This document shows, in pieces, positions 58,100 through 64,000 of a stretch of 64,000 nt of DNA. The translations under genes were made by a program, and so were the position numbers. Source of the stretch: Parelaphostrongylus tenuis (taxonomy: Eukaryota > Nematoda > Chromadorea > Rhabditida > Metastrongylidae); contig JAHQIW010000903.1 in the NCBI GenBank assembly GCA_019055375.1, positions 1 through 64,000 on the forward strand. The letters are read 5' to 3'. Numbering within the stretch: the stretch's first letter is position 1; the number at the start of each line of letters is the position of its first letter. The notes beneath the pieces are model-generated. The model ran no database searches, was not told the origin of the DNA, and was given only the letters and a program-made list of their open reading frames with translations.

Positions 58100-60010
58100 T
58101 CGCACACTATCATACAGCTTGAAAAGGTGATAGAAGGGATCTCTACAACAACGATCCAATATGTTTGTTGAGTTTGGTCCAAGCTGTCCACAAAGATTAT
58201 CCTTTTAAACAAATGGAAGGATCTGGATGAGGAACACCACTCAGTTGAGCAAGAAGAAATCTTTGAAGGGATTCTGTTGCTTGGGCAGAGCAGAGCCGAA
58301 TCATGTCACGAGTCCTTGAAATCTGTCGAAAATTCCCTATCCCTCTTGTTCTAATCTTAATTGACTATGATGAATGCTCAACGGCGTCGGCAAATATGCA
58401 ATCCATACAACGCATGTCGATCGTGATATAGACCAGTCCATACGATCACTATTGAAAACTGCTGAACAAAAATACGACTATTCCATCAATTCCTCACCAC
58501 CCTCATGAAAAATGGGATTTGACATGACGACACTATACCCCCAAAAGCTAATCACTGCTGGCGCACATTGGATAAGAGTGTCCTCCGATTGGGACGAGAA
58601 AAGCATACGAAATAATGGAATATTCCTGGTAAACTTTCGTTTATGGATGACATCGTCATCCTCTCAAAAGTACAAGTTGAGGCAGATACTATACTGAACG
58701 AATTGAACGAAGAAGGAAAAAAGATTAGGCTACGCATAAAGACGCTCAGGACTCAGTTCACGAAAATTTCATGGTGAAAAGGTGGATGAATAGAGCTCCA
58801 TGATTTTCTGATTATGGAGACCGCCTCTTACGTGTACCTTGGACAATCAGCGAACATGGGAAGCAACGTGATGAATGAATTAGACAGAAAAAGAACAACA
58901 ACAACATCAGTCGCATTCGAGCTTCTTTAGAAACTCAACGACCAAATAGCGGACCCCAAGCTCCATGTCTATCTTTTAAATTTAGCAGTGTTCTAGGCGC
59001 CCTGATAACCGGTTGAGGACCAGAGGGCCCAAAAGGCGTCTTTGACGCCGCCCCCTGGCTCGCCCCCACCAATCATGCCTCCCTTTGTAGATGAGCGTGA
59101 TAGTGAATGGGATGATAGTTGTAGTGATGGTAGTGATAGTGATCATAGTGATAGTGGCGGTAGGGATAGTGATGACTGTGATATTGATCATAGTGACAGT
59201 GATGACAATGATAGTGGCGATAGTGGTAGTGATTGGGATGGTAGCGGTAGTGATGGCAGCGATAGTGATGATATTAGTAGTGATTGGGATGATAATGATG
59301 ATTATGATAGTGATAATAGTGATAGTAGAGGTAGTGGTAGTGATGATGGTGATAAATGCGGGAGTGATAGTGATCATAGTTATAGTGATGATAGTTGGCG
59401 GTAGTGATAATGGCAGTCATTGCTATCACCGTGATCACTGTCACTATCATCACTGTCACTATGGACACTATCGCTATCCTCACTATCACTAAAGCCACTA
59501 TCACTATAATCACTGTCACTATCACCGCTATCCCTACATACGCTTTCTGGTTCCTCTGGTCCTCAACTGGTCAGTAGCGGAGTCATGAGCTATTACCACA
59601 ACCACGTCATAGAATCTGCGTACCACTCACAGGACGCTTGATTAACGTCTTCTTAAATTCAGTCGAAAAGGACTAGTCGGCTTGCGCAACTCTGAACTTT
59701 TAAGTCTTTTAGCGAAACAACAGATGGTCAGGTCAGGTGATAAGAAGAGCAAATGACAGATTAACGGAAAGAACAGTGGAGTGAATTTCGAGAGAATTTA
59801 TGCTTTCTTTCTGGAAGACCACCCAAACGATGGACGGACGTGCTAGTGGCAAACGTCAACCATCTGTATGCCCAGATGGCAACGAGTTTGGAACTACAGA
59901 ATAGACCCTCGCGCACATTGCTATAATCGATAGAACACCAACATGGAAGACAATTGCTTGAGATAGAAACAAATGAAAACTATACTGGTACTCGCACTAC
60001 CGATTCAGCG
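58100..60010 (+). pseudogene. Second-family RTE copy, interrupted by a foldback element
   Basis: In shifting frames it reads KGDRRDLYNNDPICLLSL (58125), a DEEHHSVEQ segment near 58230, RVLEICRKFPIPLVLILIDY (palm A region, 58310-58370), FMDDIVILS near 58640 (FADD with A replaced by M), LNELNEEGKK, SYVYLG-like near 58830, and SAVF-ALI before the insertion at 59008. It resumes at 59572 with a decayed AETW region, GLRNSEL (59675), FLEDHPNDGRT-like sequence (GRPPKRWTD in another frame, near 59825), and ends near LVLALPIQRI (60005). Many stops; inactive. Confidence 0.75.
59008..59571. mobile_element. Foldback element made of a strand-switching satellite
   Basis: The ends are 19 bp inverted repeats: ACCGGTTGAGGACCAGAGG at 59008-59026 and its complement (one mismatch) at 59553-59571. 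Inside, 59095-59405 is an imperfect GATAGTGAT-type array, and 59405-59535 is the same motif on the other strand (ATCACTATC). The whole element can therefore fold back. It interrupts the RTE copy precisely. The Asp/Ser-rich translation of the left array is a by-product of the repeat, not a gene. Confidence 0.75.
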
Positions 60011-60980
60011 CATCTTCTTCCTTTTCCTAACCCTCTTTCCAATCGAAAGATGTTCCTAGGAGCTAAATACAATAGTTGTAGAAAAGTTTAAAAGCGGACA
60101 GTGCCGGCCAGAATGAGGAAGACATCATTTTCACATAAGTTTTGAAAACATGACCTACACTATGCCATCCTTATACATGGCAGCATACTACATTCATGCA
60201 AGAAAATGTGAAAGCAAAATGTTTCGTTGTAGAAATGTCATACTCTTCTTGAGCGAAATAAGACCAGTGGTGGGCACCAGCGCAAAATGGAGCAGGTGAA
60301 AGTTTTATGACGCCCACTTAAGCTATCAGTGTGTATCGCGTTATAAAAATGACATCAACAGAGGTTTTTACGAAATAAATAACATATAACATATGATATT
60401 CAATTAGCAAACTAACTCTTGCTAATTGTTTATCGACGACATCTTTTTTCAGAGATTATTCATTATGTTAATTTAAATCATAGTTTTTATATGATTGTCA
60501 GCCAAGTTTGTCCGGTCTTGACGAATAAAGCTGGTGTGACTTCATGTTTATCACTAGGGCATTTGCACTAACTTCATTCCACTTACCCTCTTGCATACGT
60601 TGCCGAGCTGAGCAAGTGACTGATGAGCTTCGGCAGATTTCATAGTCGCTCGAGACAAGTTTTCCGGAGTGTGTACTTCTTTGGAGACAAATCTAAATTA
60701 CGTATAGTGCACAGGACCACAAGCACCTTTAAATTTATCACTGATAGAAAATCCACCTTACTTTTTCAATGTGGATTGATCTAATCTAACGAATGTCATA
60801 GTGCGGCTATCCAACACCCAGTAAAAGACGGTTAAACATTTCAAAAGAGCCACTCTGTTGTTTTCTCGGTCAAAAGAAAATAAGGCACGAAGGGCAGTGA
60901 ATGAAGCTCGTAGCGCTATTGAATATTTGAGAAAAGTGCTTTTTACTGGACATTATAAAATATTATTCGAGCTGAATGAA
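60011..60980. other. Intergenic, nothing supported
   Basis: No feature recognised. Confidence 0.45.
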
Positions 60981-60984
60981 TGCT

Positions 60985-61078
60985 TGGGAGGTAGGGCTAA
61001 ATGACCCTGGATCGTGGTTGAACCTATGATCTCATGTATATAATAAGGCACCTCTAACCACTAAGCTACAGCTCCCTA
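60985..61078 (-). repeat. tRNA-like sequence (degenerate tRNA or SINE head)
   Basis: On the minus strand: gggagctgtagcttagtggt, then tagaggtgcc (A-box-like), an anticodon-region run of TA-rich bases, and catAGGTTCAACCacg (B-box-like), ending near ccagggtc. Arm lengths do not make a proper cloverleaf, so it is not a confident tRNA gene. Confidence 0.4.
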
Positions 61079-62360
61079 ATCCAAATAACGCACCAAAATT
61101 TGATGAGGAAACTTAAGAAGCAAATGAAATTTTAGTTCAGAATCTGTACATATACTTCACAAAGATAATGGCAAGCAATCACTTGTGCGATGCAAGTGTA
61201 TTTAGCGTTTTGATTGATAGACGTATAGCAGTCACAATGTGAACTGTGATCAACCCTTCTACTTGTTAAGTCATATAAATGTTTTAATTTATCAACTATA
61301 TCCTTGGTGAAATACTGCTCTTCAAAAGCCTGTGACATTTTGATTAAGGTCCTTCGACTAATGATTGACAAATAGTGTTAGGTTAACAAACTGACAGACT
61401 GAACTCACATGTCCATGTGCTTATTCATGCGATACCAACAGGTGCCGACTCTGATGATGTTGAAAATGAATGTCAAAACGTAGGCGCGGCTTTCATATCA
61501 TATCACTTTACACCGAATCATTCGCGTAATATTTAGAAGTAGTACATCCTTCAACACATCATATTTGGATAATGAAAATTAAACATGACTCCTTCAACAT
61601 TCTTGGAAAAAAAATCACTGACAAGTTTTGGACATTGCACTTTTCAAAAATGGCCTTGCGTATTGAACAAAGTGAAATGCCGCCTTCACAGAACAGTCTG
61701 AATTTCCAAAAAAAGAGTCGACTGTAGTAAAAAATTCGTAGCAATACGATCTGCATAAAGAAAGAGAGCACCCTAGAACCAAATTAGTGATCACCGCAGT
61801 ATCTTATGTTTGATTTTAGCTCTTCCTTCATCTCACTTTATTCAATACACAAGGTCACTTTTGAAAAAGTGCAATGTCTGAAAATCGGCAATGATTTTGT
61901 TTTCCAAAGATGTTAGAGAAACCTTCTTCTATTTTGATCATCCAATTGTGATACGTGTTGAAACATCTATCACGTGTAAGTAGTACGCGTATGATTTGTT
62001 GCAGAGTGATAACATATGGAAATTGCGCTTACGTATCAACATTTACTCGTGCCACGTACGCTATGATTGTTCTTTATATCACTGCTATAATTATTACTCC
62101 ACTAATTAACTTTATTCTCCCAACGAATATTGGCAGCAAAACCGATGGATGATTCATTAGTTAAAGTTTGTATTACCATCAGTGGATGTGAGGGCGTCTT
62201 GTGATTCATGTACTCTCGTATTCTGGTGTACGTCGACTGTGCGTTTCATAAGCATGATCGTAATTATTTCAGCTGTTACCAGATATTCACGGTATCGACT
62301 GCTTTTAGAGTCTCGCAATAAACATTCTATATAAATTCTTAAGATTGTTCAAAGCCCTAC
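61079..62360. other. Intergenic with one unassigned frame
   Basis: A minus-strand frame at 61132-61371 contains MSQAFEEQYFTKDIVDKLKH from an ATG. It is protein-like, but no splice sites or family support it. Nothing else recognised. Confidence 0.3.
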
Positions 62361-62367
62361 TCGAGTT

Positions 62368-62490
62368 GGCACGCCAGGGCTATACACGCATTTTTAGAAA
62401 CAGTCGACTCCATAGATCAATTTTGTTCCACCAGCCGAGATCCATGGAGTCGACTGTTTCTAAAACACGCGTGTATAGCCCTGGTGTGCC
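62368..62490. repeat. Long near-perfect hairpin (inverted repeat)
   Basis: Left arm 62368-62418 and right arm 62439-62490 are complementary over about 50 bp with few mismatches. Both include CCAGGGCTATACACGC or its complement and AGAAACAGTCGACTCCAT or its complement. The loop is about 20 bases. Part of the arm (cgcgtgtatagccctg) occurs a third time at 62565-62580, after an 11-base G run at 62540-62550. Likely a palindromic MITE-like insertion. Confidence 0.75.
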
Positions 62491-62772
62491 ACCTTGCTAC
62501 AATGCAAGTCTTAATGTGGGGCGTGGGCTACTGACAAGGGGGGGGGGGGTAGACCTTCGAAATACGCGTGTATAGCCCTGACGTACCAACCTCAGGTAAG
62601 GCTTTAAACATTCTAAAATTTTTTATCGAATTCAACCAATTTATCAAATTCAGCAAAAATTATATCAGGTCTAGAATCAGCAAAATACAAGATTGTCAGA
62701 AGTTTTTGGACACCCTGTATGAATGTGCATGCGTGTGCATGAGTGTATAAGTGTGTATAGCATATTCAATGT

Positions 62773-62845
62773 GGACGACGGTGGCCGAGTGGTCAGTGAT
62801 GCTCGCACCTACAACTCGCGGCAGTCAATGACAAACGCCCTGAGG
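62773..62845 (+). repeat. tRNA-like fragment
   Basis: GACGGTGGCCGAGTGGTCAG resembles the D-arm region of type II tRNAs (Leu or Ser). No B box or T arm follows. Probably the head of a tRNA-derived repeat. Confidence 0.3.
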
Positions 62846-63349
62846 AACGTTTCGGTCTAAGTGTCGTCGAGATTGCTGCCCATATAACACGTTTTCTGAC
62901 ATTTGGATATACTTGTTTTTATTTATTCTCCTTTATCGCCTGACGTTGGCTCAGACTACACAGAATCTGCCTCCATTTCTGCTCTGTTCACTCCTTCATT
63001 GTATAGCGATGAAACGTGACACTTCGTGTCATACAGTGTTCGTTGTTCGACTCTTCATTCATTTTCATGGTTTCTAAAAGAAAAAGAAAAGAACCTCTCG
63101 CGAAAGAAATTCGGTGCTTCATGATTTGCAGATATTTGCAGACGCATGTGATGAACCAGCAGTTTGTTGTTGAACTTGCAAATGCTGCCATTTCTGGAGC
63201 ACAGTTTTCTATGTGGTTATGGTGCCCTGGGAAATGGGAAGGAGGAGTTTGATCTATTCCTTTCTATGTCAACAATGAAAACTGAACTTGAGTCTTTTTC
63301 AAAGCGGTAACATCACATTACAAAGATCAAAAAAGTGTATGAAGTAGTG

Positions 63350-63435
63350 CACAAAAGTTTGAACTCAGGCAGGAGTTGAACTCACGCCCACTTAATCACG
63401 GGGCTCCTGCTACCACTACACTACCAATGCCATAA
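63350..63435 (-). repeat. tRNA-derived repeat arm, single
   Basis: The minus strand reads ggcattggtagtgtagtggt, then agcagg (A-box-like) and gtgaGTTCAACTCctgcctg (B-box-like). It resembles the arms of the palindromic composites but is more diverged. Confidence 0.45.
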
Positions 63436-63604
63436 CTTCGATAGCACATTTTTCCAATCTAAATTAAAGACAGCAAAAATCATGAAAACAACCAAATCTA
63501 CTATCCTAATCAGCTGTTAGCTCAACTGGGATTATTGCCGACATATGGCTATCCGAGTAGACACGCAGACCCTATAAGGACCAGCCGTTTTGTTCTCACC
63601 ATTC

Positions 63605-63715
63605 GAGGTCAAATCTCACTCAAGTGCTGTGATGGCGGAGTCGCGTCTTGTGGAACAAGCGTGTTTCGAGGGAAAGGGACGGCGCGAAGCCGTTTACCTA
63701 ATAACGCTGGTCCTT
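63605..63715 (+). repeat. Dispersed repeat, copy 2 (pair with 3488-3600)
   Basis: Shares ordered blocks with 3488-3600: aatctcactcaag, gatggcgg, gggacggcgcgaagccg and aacgctggtcct. It includes a short insertion (gcgtgtttcgaggg) relative to the first copy. Confidence 0.45.
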
Positions 63716-64000
63716 TGAAGGTTAAGAGCTGGTTTTTGTATATACTTAAAAAAGGTGGTAGAAAAGCGGTAATTTCTGTGGCTTTAGGTGTCACGCCCTT
63801 CCGGTATGTGCAAAGCGGATTCAACTTCCAACTGAGGCTGAATTTTCGCGTGTCCTCCATACTTTTGGATAAAAACTCGGTTAGTGTTTAGGGCTTCCGA
63901 GATATTAAGAGAGGGACACTTTAAGCTTGTGCTTATTTCCAAATCTGCAGTATCGGAGAGAAGGCTTACCAACTGTTCAAACCGCAACTTTACGAGTTAC

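Noticed and set aside
59042..59404. Asp/Ser-rich acidic protein of about 120 residues, and hydrophobic or Ile/Thr-rich frames on the same DNA
   Set aside because: All frames on both strands are open because the DNA is an imperfect GATAGTGAT satellite. It has no splice context and lies inside a foldback element.
60615..60640. CTGATGAG motif as ribozyme core
   Set aside because: No downstream CGAAAC or stem partners.
60985..61078. Functional tRNA gene
   Set aside because: A-box-like and B-box-like segments exist, but acceptor and anticodon stems do not pair properly; better read as a tRNA-derived repeat. The same applies to 40640-40745, 48430-48545 and 62773-62845.

Overview
The window looks like AT-rich nuclear DNA from a nematode, most likely a clade V (strongylid or hookworm-like) species. 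The evidence is indirect: TTTTCAG-type splice acceptors, histone 3' stem-loops with a C-first loop (CTTT, CTTC), and a dense load of degraded RTE-clade retrotransposons, mariner remnants and tRNA-derived repeats. There are no operons, ribosome binding sites or other prokaryotic features. Most of the 64 kb is intergenic or intronic DNA packed with mobile-element remains. Most open frames in it are chance.

Host genes are few. The best are (1) a divergent H2A/H2B histone pair at 20836-21883, with an open but aberrant H2A and a broken H2B; (2) a short gene with SL-type acceptor and clean splice sites at 9320-9966; (3) an exon-like 27-residue coiled-coil repeat array on the minus strand at 53327-53947; (4) a possible two-exon gene at 4187-4813. 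None except the histones could be assigned a function.

Layout. 0-9 kb: a mariner fragment, tRNA-like repeats, candidate exons, and copy A of a long dispersed repeat. 9-16 kb: the short gene, a 346 bp inverted-repeat element carrying a hammerhead-like motif, a well-formed hammerhead ribozyme at 13425, and the first palindromic tRNA-like composite. 17-18 kb: a mariner transposase relic. 20-22 kb: histones. 23.7-25.2 kb: copy B of the dispersed repeat. 26-35 kb: a retroelement block with a 5'-truncated RTE copy, a head-to-head pair of hammerhead units (27485-28185), and an old RTE copy split by a nested, nearly intact RTE element. 37-41 kb: pieces of a second RTE family and the second palindromic composite. 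47-52.6 kb: the third composite and a full-length but dead RTE copy sitting in a TA microsatellite. 53-64 kb: the coiled-coil exon, a mariner fragment, a second-family RTE copy interrupted by a foldback satellite element, and a long hairpin.

The most striking content is RNA-level. Three type I hammerhead ribozymes with minimal stem III belong to one dispersed, ORF-less element family. Two further hammerhead-like cores of a different class show compensatory changes in stem II. Together they suggest retrozyme-like or Penelope-like non-autonomous elements in this genome. Secondary points are a stop codon shared by three RTE copies between endonuclease and reverse transcriptase, and a histone H2B frame that reads through its own 3' stem-loop.
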